A DNA stretch of 38,912 bases from Gluconobacter cerevisiae (GTDB lineage: Bacteria; Pseudomonadota; Alphaproteobacteria; Acetobacterales; Acetobacteraceae). This document shows positions 26,930 to 35,654 of this stretch, in pieces (the first letter of the stretch is position 1; every line of letters starts with the position of its first letter). A program made the translations under genes and the position numbers. Under the pieces are notes generated by a model. That model searched no databases, was not told where the DNA came from, and saw only the letters and a list, made by a program, of their open reading frames with translations. The stretch covers positions 1-38,912 of the forward strand of contig NZ_JABCQO010000015.1 of NCBI RefSeq assembly GCF_015244675.1, read 5' to 3'.

Positions 26930-26969
26930 ATCGTGGCGCCAGGAAGGTAATGCTGCCTTCCATCGTGGC
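26930..26969 (+). promoter_or_regulatory. Structured leader of metX
   Basis: In the 140-base leader before metX, GGAAGG and CCTTCC (26942-26961) form a perfect 6-base stem. It is flanked by direct repeats ATCGTGGC at 26930-26937 and 26962-26969. The arrangement suggests an mRNA structure controlling methionine synthesis, but I do not see a recognisable SAM-II or other known SAM-riboswitch core. Confidence 0.3.
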
Positions 26970-26987
26970 ATCAGAGGCAGGTTAACG

Positions 26988-28178
26988 ATGGGCATCAGCG
27001 TGTTACCGATTGTCGTGGATGGTCCGGCTCATGAGCACCGGACCGTGTGCCTTGAGGGCGGTCTTGATCTGGAATGTGGTGTGCATCTGGCATCTCTGGA
27101 GGTTGCCTATTGTACATATGGCACGCTCTCGCCGACGCGCGACAATGCCATTCTGGTCTGCCACGCCTTAACGGGCGACCAGTATCTTGCGGAACAGCAC
27201 CCCCTGACCGGAAAACCCGGTTGGTGGAGCCGCATGGTAGGGCCCGGTCTTCCGATTGATACGGATCGTTATTTCGTGGTGTGTTCCAATGTCTTGGGGG
27301 GCTGCATGGGCACGACGGGGCCACGATCGATCTGCGCCACAACGGGAAAAGCATGGGACAGTGCGTTCCCGCCCATCACCATGCACGACATTGTGGCTGC
27401 TCAGGCCAAGCTGATCGACCATCTGGGAATTGGTCGTCTGTTCGCCGTTATTGGTGGATCAATGGGCGGAATGCAGGCGCTGACCTGGGCTGCGGATTTC
27501 CCGGACAGGGTGTTCGCTGCCATGCCGATTGCAACGTCTCCTTTTCATTCCGCTCAGAATATCGCGTTTAATGAAGTCAGCCGGCAGGCTATTTTTGCCG
27601 ATCCCGACTGGCATGATGGCCACTACAGGGATTTCGATGCCATACCGGCTCGTGGGCTCGGGGTTGCGCGGATGATGGCGCATATCACCTATCTGTCGGA
27701 GGAGGCGCTCAGCAGGAAGTTCGGGCGGCGGATCCGGCATGACGCTGCCACAGCCGTGCCTGCGTCCAGCAGCCCGTCTCTGTTTGGCGAGATGTTCGAG
27801 GTCGAGAGCTATCTGCGCCATCAGGGGTCGTCGTTTGTGCGCCGTTTCGATGCCAATTCCTATCTGACCATCACACGTGCGATGGATTATTTCGACCTGG
27901 CGGCTGAACATGATGGCGATCTGGCTAATCCGTTCCGGGAATCGCAGACGCGTTTCTGTGTCGTATCCTTCAGTTCTGACTGGCTTTTTCCGACGTCTCA
28001 GTCGCGCCTTCTGGTGAGGGCACTCAATCGGGCAGGGGCAAACGTCTCGTTCGTCGAGATCGAGAGCGATCGTGGTCACGACGCCTTTCTGCTGGAAGAA
28101 CCGGATTTTGACAGGACAATCCGGGGCTTCATCAATGGCGCTGCCGAGCATGCAGCCCTTCTGGCGGGGGAAGGCTGA
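26988..28178 (+). CDS. metX: Homoserine O-acetyltransferase (MetX)
   Basis: A 396-residue alpha/beta-hydrolase-fold enzyme that acylates homoserine with an acyl-CoA, the first committed step of methionine synthesis. Motifs are the early [23 protein letters not shown], the [26 protein letters not shown] block, the nucleophile elbow GGSMGGMQ (Ser at about residue 158), and the catalytic Asp in FSSDWLFP and His in DRGHDAFL near the end. Start: ATG at 26988 ([10 protein letters not shown]) follows GGCAGG; the frame is open further upstream but without the family sequence. Its stop overlaps metW in TGATG, the usual translational coupling of the pair. Acyl donor (acetyl versus succinyl) cannot be told for certain. 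Confidence 0.95.
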   Translation: MGISVLPIVVDGPAHEHRTVCLEGGLDLECGVHLASLEVAYCTYGTLSPTRDNAILVCHALTGDQYLAEQHPLTGKPGWWSRMVGPGLPIDTDRYFVVCSNVLGGCMGTTGPRSICATTGKAWDSAFPPITMHDIVAAQAKLIDHLGIGRLFAVIGGSMGGMQALTWAADFPDRVFAAMPIATSPFHSAQNIAFNEVSRQAIFADPDWHDGHYRDFDAIPARGLGVARMMAHITYLSEEALSRKFGRRIRHDAATAVPASSSPSLFGEMFEVESYLRHQGSSFVRRFDANSYLTITRAMDYFDLAAEHDGDLANPFRESQTRFCVVSFSSDWLFPTSQSRLLVRALNRAGANVSFVEIESDRGHDAFLLEEPDFDRTIRGFINGAAEHAALLAGEG

Positions 28179-28783
28179 TGCGTGTTGACCAACGCCTGAT
28201 TGCCGAAATGATTGCGCCTCGATCGCGCGTTCTGGATGTCGGAAGCGGAGACGGCACACTCATCGACTATCTGTACCGGACGCGCTCGTGCGATGCCCGC
28301 GGCATTGAAATCGACATGCAGAACGTCACGCAGTCCGTTGCGCACGGTTTGCCTGTCATGCACGGCGATGCGGACCATGATCTGGCGGATTATCCGGATG
28401 GTACGTTCGATTATGTCGTGCTGCAAAGAACTCTTCAGGCTGTCGAGCGTCCGCGGGAAGTGTTGAAACAAATGCTCCGGATTGGCCACCATGCAATTAT
28501 ATCCTTCCCGAATTTTGGACACTGGCGACTAAGACTTCAGCTCCTGACAACAGGGCGCATGCCGATGACGCCTGTCTGGAGTACACCCTGGTATTCGACG
28601 CCAAACATCCATCCCTGTACGATCCGTGACTTTCTCGTCCTTTGTGAAGAAGAGGGATATGTTGTCCAGCAGTGGCTGGCGATTGATGAAGATGGTGCCA
28701 GAGCGCCCTGGCGCCGGTCTATCAGACTTGCCAATCTCTTCGGAGAGCAGGCGATGTTCCTGTTGCGACGAGCAGAGCCCTGA
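28178..28783 (+). CDS. metW: Methionine biosynthesis protein MetW
   Basis: A 201-residue MetW. It has a SAM-methyltransferase-like fold (SRVLDVGSGDGTLIDYL, VAHGLPVMHGDADHDL, FDYVVLQRTLQAVERPR) and the family C-terminal blocks SFPNFGHWRLRLQLL and TIRDFLVLCEEEGY. MetW partners MetX in the acyltransferase reaction in many proteobacteria and has no proven methyltransferase activity. The start ATG overlaps the metX stop by one base. A weak hairpin (28802-28824, AACCTTT/AAAGGTT) follows. Confidence 0.93.
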   Translation: MRVDQRLIAEMIAPRSRVLDVGSGDGTLIDYLYRTRSCDARGIEIDMQNVTQSVAHGLPVMHGDADHDLADYPDGTFDYVVLQRTLQAVERPREVLKQMLRIGHHAIISFPNFGHWRLRLQLLTTGRMPMTPVWSTPWYSTPNIHPCTIRDFLVLCEEEGYVVQQWLAIDEDGARAPWRRSIRLANLFGEQAMFLLRRAEP

Positions 28784-28878
28784 CCGGGTTCAATCGTTTG
28801 CAACCTTTCCTTCGAGCAAAGGTTTGAAGTCACAGGCCTGATGAAGGTCTTTCACTATGAGAGCGGAGTGCAGGATTC

Positions 28879-29487
28879 ATGAGCGAAATTCTTCAGGCCA
28901 TCGCATCCCGTCGTGCGACCAAACATTTTGATCCGAAATATCAGATCACGGATGCCGATCTGACGGCGATTTTGGAGGCAGCCCGTTATGCGCCAACTGC
29001 GTTCAATATCCAGAACTATCGTTTTCTGGTTGTGCGGAATCCGGAGCAGCGTCGCAGAATTCGTGCTGCCGCGTGGGATCAGCCGCAAGTCGAGGAAGGT
29101 TCTGCACTGATCATCATGTGTGCCGACATCAAGGCGTGGGAAAAGGATCCTGCGCGTTACTGGAAAGACGCGCCGGAAGCCGTGCGGGAAGGATATGTCG
29201 GCATGATCCGCTCTTATTATGAGGGGCGTGAACAGGTGCAGCGGGATGAAGGGTTTCGGTCCTGTGGTCTGGCGGCCTATGCGCTTATGATGGCTGCGTC
29301 GGCATACGGCCTTCAGACGTGCCCGATGGACGGGTTTGATTTTGTCCGGGTCGGGGAAATCATCAATCTTCCATCGGATCATGAAATTGTGATGTTTGTC
29401 GCGCTCGGACGTGAGGCATCATCGCCACGGCCGCGCGGTGGCGTCTTGCCTCTTGATGCACTGGTTCAATACGACAGCTTCGCCTGA
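28879..29487 (+). CDS. Nitroreductase-family flavoprotein
   Basis: A 202-residue FMN-dependent oxidoreductase of the nitroreductase superfamily. It begins MSEILQAIASRRATKHFDP, with the Arg-Arg FMN-phosphate motif, followed by APTAFNIQNYRFLVV (substrate/FMN site) and the C-terminal CPMDGFD...LPSDHEIVMFVALG. These enzymes reduce nitro compounds or quinones with NAD(P)H. AGGA lies just before ATG 28879. It is on the same strand as metXW but 95 bases downstream. It could supply reduced flavin, but no link to the monooxygenase of this window is visible. Confidence 0.88.
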   Translation: MSEILQAIASRRATKHFDPKYQITDADLTAILEAARYAPTAFNIQNYRFLVVRNPEQRRRIRAAAWDQPQVEEGSALIIMCADIKAWEKDPARYWKDAPEAVREGYVGMIRSYYEGREQVQRDEGFRSCGLAAYALMMAASAYGLQTCPMDGFDFVRVGEIINLPSDHEIVMFVALGREASSPRPRGGVLPLDALVQYDSFA

Positions 29488-29747
29488 TGGCAAAATTCAA
29501 GAAATAGCAATGGTTTTTCACAGAATGCCATTGCTGTATCCTTGCAATGGGACAAGTGCTGTCCTACATCCCTTGAGCACTTCAGGGCATTTTCTGAAAT
29601 GTGACGATGACTTCGTGATCCTGCTTGTTCTACGGACAAATCAGGCAAGAGGTGATCTGCAATAAAAACCTGCGGCCAATTGGCCGGGTGGGATGTATAG
29701 CGGTGCGGTTAACTGAGCATGACCTTGCCGTCTCAAAGGAGAGGTCC

Positions 29748-31043
29748 ATGACCAGTTTCGCCGAACTCAATCTTGCCGAGCCAATTCAGAAGGCTCTCGC
29801 GGAAGAGGGTTACACCACCCCGACGCCAATTCAGGCCGGAGCTATTCCCTATCTTCTGGAAGGTCGTGACCTTCTGGGACTTGCCCAGACCGGTACTGGC
29901 AAAACTGCAGCATTTGCGCTGCCGATCCTGAACCATATCTTTTCAAACCGGCGTCCTGCTCCCCCAAAGGGTGTTCGGGCTCTGGTTCTGGCGCCAACGC
30001 GCGAACTGGCCTCCCAGATCGGCGAAAGCTTCGCCGCTTATGCGCGGCACATGAAGTTTTCCTACGCTGTCGTGTTCGGCGGTGTGGGGCAGGGACGGCA
30101 GATTGAAGCGACGCGCCGCGGCGTTGACGTTCTCGTGGCCGCGCCGGGCCGTCTGCTTGATCTGATCGGGCAGAAGTATATCGATCTCTCCAGTCTTGAA
30201 ATCCTCGTGCTGGATGAAGCCGACCGGATGCTGGACATGGGCTTCGTGCGCGACATTCAGCGCATTATGGCTCTCTTGCCCAAGCAGCGTCAGACGTTGC
30301 TGTTTTCAGCCACCATGCCGCCATCCATCAGCGATTTGGCTCATTCCCTTCTGAAGGACCCGGCGACCGTTCAGGTGACCCCTGAATCGAGCACAGTTGA
30401 TCGTATTAATCAGGCTGTCATGTTTGTCGACTCTGACAGCAAGAAAGACGCTGCTCTCATGCTGCTCGAAAGCCCGAGCGTTGCGCGGGCCGTGGTCTTC
30501 ACGCTGATGAAGCACGAAGCCAACAAGGTTGCAGAATTCCTAAACAAAAACGGCATTCGGGCCGAAGCCATCCACGGCAACAAGTCTCAAGGTGCTCGTG
30601 AACGCGCCATGGCGGGTTTCCGTAGCGGTGCCATCAAGGCATTGGTTGCCACGGACATTGCTGCGCGTGGCATCGACGTGGACGAAGTTAGCCATGTCTT
30701 CAATTATGATCTGCCCAACGTTCCGGAATCCTACGTGCACCGTATTGGTCGGACGGCGCGTGCAGGACGTGAGGGCTGTGCAGTGTCGCTGTGCGATGCC
30801 GAACAGCGCGCATGGCTCAAGGATATTGAAAAGAAGATCGGCAAGCCTATTCCCGTCGTGACCGATCATCCCTTCCATTCCGAAGAGGCGCGCCTGTCCA
30901 CACAGCGTCCTCCTGTTCTTGGCGGCGGTCGTGGCGGCGGCGGAGGCGGGCGCCGTCGTTCGGGACCGCCCTCCGGCGGTCGTCCGGGTGGCGGTCGTGG
31001 GGGGGCTCCCAGCCGCGGCGGCCCCCGTTCCGGCCCTCGCTGA
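29748..31043 (+). CDS. DEAD-box ATP-dependent RNA helicase (RhlE-like)
   Basis: A 431-residue RNA helicase that unwinds short RNA duplexes in ribosome assembly, RNA decay or cold response. Motifs in order: the Q motif TTPTPIQAGAIP; Walker A AQTGTGKT at about residue 46; PTRELASQ; LVAAPGRLLDLI-type motif Ib; DEAD in VLDEADRMLD at about residue 155; SAT; RGIDVD; and HRIGRTARAG near residue 328. The C-terminal 45 residues are a Gly/Arg-rich tail (GGGRGGGGGGRRR), which binds RNA non-specifically. ATG at 29748 follows AAGGAGAGG. A strong terminator follows. Upstream, 29488-29747 contains the palindrome CGGCCAATTGGCCG (29673-29686) but no gene. Confidence 0.93.
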   Translation: MTSFAELNLAEPIQKALAEEGYTTPTPIQAGAIPYLLEGRDLLGLAQTGTGKTAAFALPILNHIFSNRRPAPPKGVRALVLAPTRELASQIGESFAAYARHMKFSYAVVFGGVGQGRQIEATRRGVDVLVAAPGRLLDLIGQKYIDLSSLEILVLDEADRMLDMGFVRDIQRIMALLPKQRQTLLFSATMPPSISDLAHSLLKDPATVQVTPESSTVDRINQAVMFVDSDSKKDAALMLLESPSVARAVVFTLMKHEANKVAEFLNKNGIRAEAIHGNKSQGARERAMAGFRSGAIKALVATDIAARGIDVDEVSHVFNYDLPNVPESYVHRIGRTARAGREGCAVSLCDAEQRAWLKDIEKKIGKPIPVVTDHPFHSEEARLSTQRPPVLGGGRGGGGGGRRRSGPPSGGRPGGGRGGAPSRGGPRSGPR

Positions 31044-31050
31044 TCTGTTT

Positions 31051-31087
31051 TTATAACCGGAGGGTTCGAAGAACCCTCCGGTTATAA
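31051..31087 (+). terminator. Intrinsic terminator of the helicase gene
   Basis: TTATAACCGGAGGGTT and its complement form a perfect 16-base stem around CGAAG, starting 8 bases after the helicase stop. The T-run TTTTTA precedes the stem and no T-run follows on the plus strand, but the stem is very stable. Confidence 0.85.
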
Positions 31088-31132
31088 GGCCCTGTCTGTG
31101 ATCCCAACCTTCATCTTGTTGGTGAGGGATGG

Positions 31133-31711
31133 ATGATGACGCAGGCTAAGCATCTTTGATGGTCAACGGGCTTGGTAACCAGCTTAAAACCTTTTCCCGG
31201 ACTGTGAATTTCGAAGTCTTCACTTCCTGCTGGTGGGAGCAAGGGCGTCTCTCACAAGACTGGCTAGGACAAGCTGTCAGAGCTGTCCCACAAGGGCAGG
31301 CATGCCTGATGGACGATAAAGTTCACGAAAGCAAAAGCGGCAGGAAGATGAGACGATCCCTGCAACAGATCATCTCATTCTTTGACTACAAATCGCATAT
31401 TTCTATCGACCGGAAATTCAGACTGATCCGGAAATGGAAAGCAACCGATGCCGCGCCCAATGACGGCGCCAGAGTGAGCGGAGGGCTTCTGGAGAAAACC
31501 AATCCGGCCGCAACGGGCTGGCCGGCATATCCAGAAATCCAACGCCGGAAAGTCTGCTATCCGGTCGTGTGTCGAGCATGTCTTTGCTGATCAGAAGCCA
31601 CAGACAGGATTGTTCATCCGGACAGTGGGCATAGCTTGACACCATAAGGATCGAGCTGGCCAATATCGTATCAAAGAAACCAGTCTGCTTGATGATTCAT
31701 CGCCCAACCAT
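31133..31711 (+). pseudogene. Degenerate IS5-family transposase
   Basis: Pieces of an IS5-type DDE transposase occur in two frames: KSHISIDRKFRLIRKWKATD, AAPNDGARVSGGLLEKTN, then VEHVFADQKPQTGLFIRTVG, which is the catalytic Glu helix region of the family. Stops and at least two frameshifts separate them. No clear inverted repeats remain. The element is dead and marks insertion between the helicase and the TonB cluster. Confidence 0.7.
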
Positions 31712-31738
31712 CACAGAAAACCCTCCAAGTCGTCGCAT

Positions 31739-32560
31739 TCATTGTGATGGAAGGCTGCTTTCAACCAGAATCGTTTTCTGTCGGTCGATGGTCCACAGGT
31801 GATGGCTGGACAGAGCGTCCCAGTCGAAAGCCTGTCCATGTGTAGGCAAATCATATGTGCCGACATGGATGAGGCGTCCACCAGCGTCTGGGAGGGCGAG
31901 GGCATAGAGACTGGGTGCGTCATGCCCTGTGACGTAGAGGCGTCCGTCCTTGCCCCAGTGTCCGCCCGATGCGCTGTGATGACCGAAGCTGTCAAGAACG
32001 TCTTCAGGGAACAGCCACTGTTCCTGCGGGACGAAATGAGGGTCCATTCGCACAAGCAGCGTAGAGCGATGGTCCCGCGGTGTTTCACCGCCATCGCCGT
32101 CGTAATTTGCGAAACACGCCCACCAGCTTCCATCATGCCAGTCGATCCAGGTGAGCGATCCGCGTCCGGGACCGAAACTATGGCTGCGGATGTGATGCAT
32201 GGTTTTTGTGTCGAACCACTCGACCGAACTCCACATCGGAACATTAGGATAGTTCGACATCGCGCAGACCAGTTCGTTGCCTCGCGTTTCGCAACTGTTG
32301 ATATGGATGAACACCCTGCGATCGCCCGACCATAATCCGACGCGCTGGCCTGTTCTGCGGTCGTATTTGCCGATTGTGCTGTTTTCGATGGCGTAGAGAA
32401 ACCGGGGATCGTTGGCGACACCCTGCGTGGCTTCCCGTGCCGGCACGGTGCGCAGGATCTTTGCCGCACCCAGCATGGGGGCTGCCTCCTGAGCGAGGGC
32501 TGGTGCACTGACGGACGCGGTGAGGAGAAGGGCGAAAAATGACGGAACAAGCATTTTCAT
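31739..32560 (-). CDS. Secreted beta-propeller-like protein ('cycloisomerase'-type hypothetical)
   Basis: A 273-residue exported protein. It has a signal peptide (MKMLVPSFFALLLTASVSAPALAQ, cut near LAQE). The mature part shows repeated blades: GVANDPRFLYAIENSTIGKY, then VEWFDTKTMHHI, LVRMDPHFVPQEQW and LYVTGHDAPSLYALALPD. Such W/Y-rich repeats fit a small beta-propeller, and related proteins in TonB receptor clusters are often named cycloisomerase without experimental proof. Function is unknown; it may bind or hydrolyse the ligand in the periplasm. ATG at 32560 lies 4 bases after the TonB receptor stop, so it is the last gene of the operon. Confidence 0.75.
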   Translation of the reverse strand: MKMLVPSFFALLLTASVSAPALAQEAAPMLGAAKILRTVPAREATQGVANDPRFLYAIENSTIGKYDRRTGQRVGLWSGDRRVFIHINSCETRGNELVCAMSNYPNVPMWSSVEWFDTKTMHHIRSHSFGPGRGSLTWIDWHDGSWWACFANYDGDGGETPRDHRSTLLVRMDPHFVPQEQWLFPEDVLDSFGHHSASGGHWGKDGRLYVTGHDAPSLYALALPDAGGRLIHVGTYDLPTHGQAFDWDALSSHHLWTIDRQKTILVESSLPSQ

Positions 32561-32564
32561 GAGA

Positions 32565-35500
32565 TCAGAAATCCGGCTGGAAGCGAAGGCCGAGCCAGAC
32601 ACTGCGTCCGGCGGGATGACGGTCCTGGATCAGATTTTCACGTGGTCCCATTCGGGTCTCGTAACCCTCTCCCGTCAGGTTCTGGACCTGACCGGTAGCG
32701 GAAAGCCATTTGTAGAAGCGGTAGCTGACCTGAAGGTCGAGCTGTCCGCGCTCTTGAAGCCACATGTCCTGCCAGCTTGCCGTGCCGGACGTGGAATAGA
32801 GGGACTTCCCGATCCGGTTATAGGCAACGCGCGCCTCAAGACGTTTGTCGGCGTAAAACAGCGAGGCGTTATAGATATGGGAAGGCTGGTTCGAGAGACC
32901 GTGCACCCTGCGCTGGGTGCTATCATCCATGGTTTCTTCGTAGAATCCCTGAAGGAAGGTCGCGTTGAAAGAAATGCCAAAATTCTTCAGAATTCCGGGA
33001 AGAAAGCCGAAACGCTGACGCATGAACTGCATTTCGACGCCACGCATGCCCGCACCGGAGGCGTTGAGGGGTTCGGAGACGACGGCGGCGTAAGTGCTCC
33101 CGTCCATCACGACGTTTCCGTATGAGGTGCGGGTATAAATCTCATCGTGAATGTCTTTGTAGAAGATCCCGACCGTTACGAGAGTATCCTTTTGCGGGTA
33201 CCACTCATAAGACAGGTCGTAATTCCAAGAATGACGGGGTTTTAGGTTCGGGTTGCCCTGGGAAATATTGACGGTCGCGCCGTCGAACGTGGTGCTTGTC
33301 GCGGCACCGTAATCTCCATAATTCGGTCTGCCGACCGTTTCGGTGAAGGCCGCGCGCAGCTTCATTGTGGGGCTGACGTTGAAAGTGGCCAGCACTGAGG
33401 GGAGGAGGTAATCGTAACCGGCCCCTCGTGTTTCGAACTGGTAATCGGTGACGCCGGAGTTCGTCATGCCGTTGAAATTGCCAATATCGGCGCGAGTGTG
33501 ATCCCAACGAAAGCCACCCTGAAGCGAAACGTAGCGGTTGTGCCAACCAGTCTGGAAGTAGGCGGCTGTGATGGATTCCTGAAGATGATAGTATGCGGGT
33601 TTGGTCGTTGAGGTTGTGTTGGTTGTCTTGAAAAGAGATTTGTTGTTCAGGAGCTTGTTGAGGGCTTCCTGGTAATTGAAGATGGGAAATTTCAGCCTAG
33701 GAGCAGATTCCATCGTCAGGACCTTGCTCGCAAGTACCTCGTTCATGTTCCCGATTTCAGCGGCGGTTATGGCGTCTTTCGGGATATACTGGGTATAAGT
33801 TTGGCTGTTGTCGACATGAGTCATCGTCTGGGTGACGCCCGCATTCAGCCAGAAACCATGCCCGACGTCCCATCGCCAGTCGCCCCGCAGAAACCGGACG
33901 TCATTCTTGACGTGAAAACCATAAAACCGCCAGTAGCGCGGGTTGTAGTTATTGGCGTCATTGGCTGCGGAGAGGTCATTCAGGGCGATGACCGGAGCAC
34001 CATTGTTGACGGAATAATTATACCCGTATGCAGGCTGGTATGTCGTCTTGTTCGTATTTTCGTTCATTCCAGTGTTGTATTTGATCATGGTACGATAGCT
34101 GTCGTCCCAGGCGATGGAGTCCGATGCGAGGAAGTTCAGGTGCATCCGGTCGTTGATGTCGTAATGGATCTTGCCATTGACGAACCATGTCCGCTGCGTC
34201 TCGGGCTGTTGCGTGATTCCGAACTGATACTGGCCAGTCGTGACGGAACCAGTGTCGGGTGTCGCGCCCTGAGTCCATGTGCCTGAGGGCATCGAGAGCG
34301 CTTCATTACGCGTTTCCTGATCGAGTGTGTGGAAATATCCGCCGAAAACCGACAGATCGAAGCGGCTGGACGGACGATACTGAAATTTGCCGGTCAGGCT
34401 GTAGCGGCGATAGGCATCATCGAACGCGTAGTCCTGCGAACGGACGGGAACAGCACTCCCTTTTGCGGCTTGTGCGTCCGTGTTGGTAGGGGAGCCGACG
34501 GATGCGCCCGAGGCACTGTAGTAGTTCCAGCCATCACCCGTCGTATCGCCCGGCAGGATAGCGTGCGATGCGGAATGCAGTTCCTGATAATTGCCGGAAA
34601 GGACGAAGCCGAATTCCTTGTTCCTGCCGAACACGCGCGTCAAGGCGCCGTCAACACGCCAGTTTTCGTGCCTCGGCTGGACGACGCTCCCGGCAAGATT
34701 GTTCCATCCGCCGAGAAGCTGCGTATCGAAGCTGTTGCCGTAATCGAACGCGCTTTTCGTCACCATGTTGACCTGACCGCCGATCCCTTGCGGATCGTTA
34801 TAGGCATCCACAGTTTTAAGAACCTGAAGCTCGCCGAGCATCGACGATGGGATCAGGTCGAGCCGTGCGCCGCGATAGGTATTGTTGGCGCTTGCAAGCT
34901 GGGCGCCGTCGATGGTGATGAGGTTGTAGGAATTGTCGAGACCACGGATCGTGATGTTTTCGATGTTGTTGTCGGACCGGTTGTCATCCGTGCTTGGCAT
35001 GACTGAAATGCCAACGATGCGCCGGGCCGCTTCTACAACGCTCAGATCCGGCACTGTGCGCATCTGGGCCGCGCTGAGCGTATCGACGATCTGGGAAGCG
35101 TAGCGTTTGGTCGAGGTGTTGTCTCGTTTTCCGGTGACATTCACATTCTCGCTGACGGTTGCGTCCCGTGCGAGTTGGCGGGTAGAGGCTGTTTTGATGC
35201 CGGCTGCGGCGGCTGTCTTGCGCAGACCGATGACGATCAGCCGATCATGCGTAGAAATTACCTCAAGTCCGGTCCCGGCCAGGAGTTTTGCAAGGGCAGC
35301 TTTGCTGTCCATGCTCCCGTAAACGGCATTTCCGGTAATGGATTTCTGCACGGGATCGGCAAGGATGATCTGCATATTGGCCTGACGGCCATAGGCGACA
35401 ATCGCGCGGGAGATCGGCATACGCCCGATACTGAAAGCAGTCGACTGTCCGAAGGCCCTGTGGGGTACGAAACCGCTGGCGAGGCAGGTTGTCGAGAAGG

Positions 35501-35642
35501 CAAGCGCAGAAAGAAATCGTGTATGATGGATAAAGCGAGACACAGCAGGTTCGATCCCCGTTCGACTACGTTCGCTTAAAAGATGTAAAAGATCGAAAAA
35601 TCCGCCGTTATGTTTGTGTGAAGCTTTTATTGCGCCATGCAT
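32565..35642 (-). CDS. TonB-dependent receptor with N-terminal STN signalling domain (FecA-like transducer)
   Basis: A 1025-residue outer-membrane receptor. After an unusually long signal region (hydrophobic LSALAFSTTCLAS, cut near AFGQ) comes an STN domain, residues about 70-150 (FSIGRMPISRAIVAYGRQAN, LLAGTGLEVISTHDRLIVIG). A plug follows (VVEAARRIVGISVMPSTDDN, TIRGLDN) and a large barrel ending in Phe (WLGLRFQPDF). The STN domain signals ligand binding to the FecR anti-sigma factor, which frees the FecI-like sigma factor; both are encoded directly upstream. Its family (TonB-dependent receptor of the CirA/TIGR01782 type) often takes up carbohydrates or other polymers rather than iron; ligand unknown. 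AGGA precedes the ATG at 35642, 12 bases after the fecR stop. Confidence 0.93.
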   Translation of the reverse strand: MHGAIKASHKHNGGFFDLLHLLSERSRTGIEPAVSRFIHHTRFLSALAFSTTCLASGFVPHRAFGQSTAFSIGRMPISRAIVAYGRQANMQIILADPVQKSITGNAVYGSMDSKAALAKLLAGTGLEVISTHDRLIVIGLRKTAAAAGIKTASTRQLARDATVSENVNVTGKRDNTSTKRYASQIVDTLSAAQMRTVPDLSVVEAARRIVGISVMPSTDDNRSDNNIENITIRGLDNSYNLITIDGAQLASANNTYRGARLDLIPSSMLGELQVLKTVDAYNDPQGIGGQVNMVTKSAFDYGNSFDTQLLGGWNNLAGSVVQPRHENWRVDGALTRVFGRNKEFGFVLSGNYQELHSASHAILPGDTTGDGWNYYSASGASVGSPTNTDAQAAKGSAVPVRSQDYAFDDAYRRYSLTGKFQYRPSSRFDLSVFGGYFHTLDQETRNEALSMPSGTWTQGATPDTGSVTTGQYQFGITQQPETQRTWFVNGKIHYDINDRMHLNFLASDSIAWDDSYRTMIKYNTGMNENTNKTTYQPAYGYNYSVNNGAPVIALNDLSAANDANNYNPRYWRFYGFHVKNDVRFLRGDWRWDVGHGFWLNAGVTQTMTHVDNSQTYTQYIPKDAITAAEIGNMNEVLASKVLTMESAPRLKFPIFNYQEALNKLLNNKSLFKTTNTTSTTKPAYYHLQESITAAYFQTGWHNRYVSLQGGFRWDHTRADIGNFNGMTNSGVTDYQFETRGAGYDYLLPSVLATFNVSPTMKLRAAFTETVGRPNYGDYGAATSTTFDGATVNISQGNPNLKPRHSWNYDLSYEWYPQKDTLVTVGIFYKDIHDEIYTRTSYGNVVMDGSTYAAVVSEPLNASGAGMRGVEMQFMRQRFGFLPGILKNFGISFNATFLQGFYEETMDDSTQRRVHGLSNQPSHIYNASLFYADKRLEARVAYNRIGKSLYSTSGTASWQDMWLQERGQLDLQVSYRFYKWLSATGQVQNLTGEGYETRMGPRENLIQDRHPAGRSVWLGLRFQPDF

Positions 35643-35654
35643 TCATGGTCCTGG

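Noticed and set aside
26694-26987. N-terminal extension of MetX in an open frame
   Set aside because: The extra 98 codons overlap the divergent glycosyltransferase and resemble no MetX sequence; the ATG at 26988 gives the normal protein.
28802-28824. Terminator after metW
   Set aside because: The 7-base stem has no T-run and a 9-base loop, so it is too weak to list as a terminator.
29673-29686. CGGCCAATTGGCCG palindrome upstream of the helicase as an operator
   Set aside because: It is a 14-base palindrome far from the start with no linked regulator; it may be chance in GC-rich DNA.
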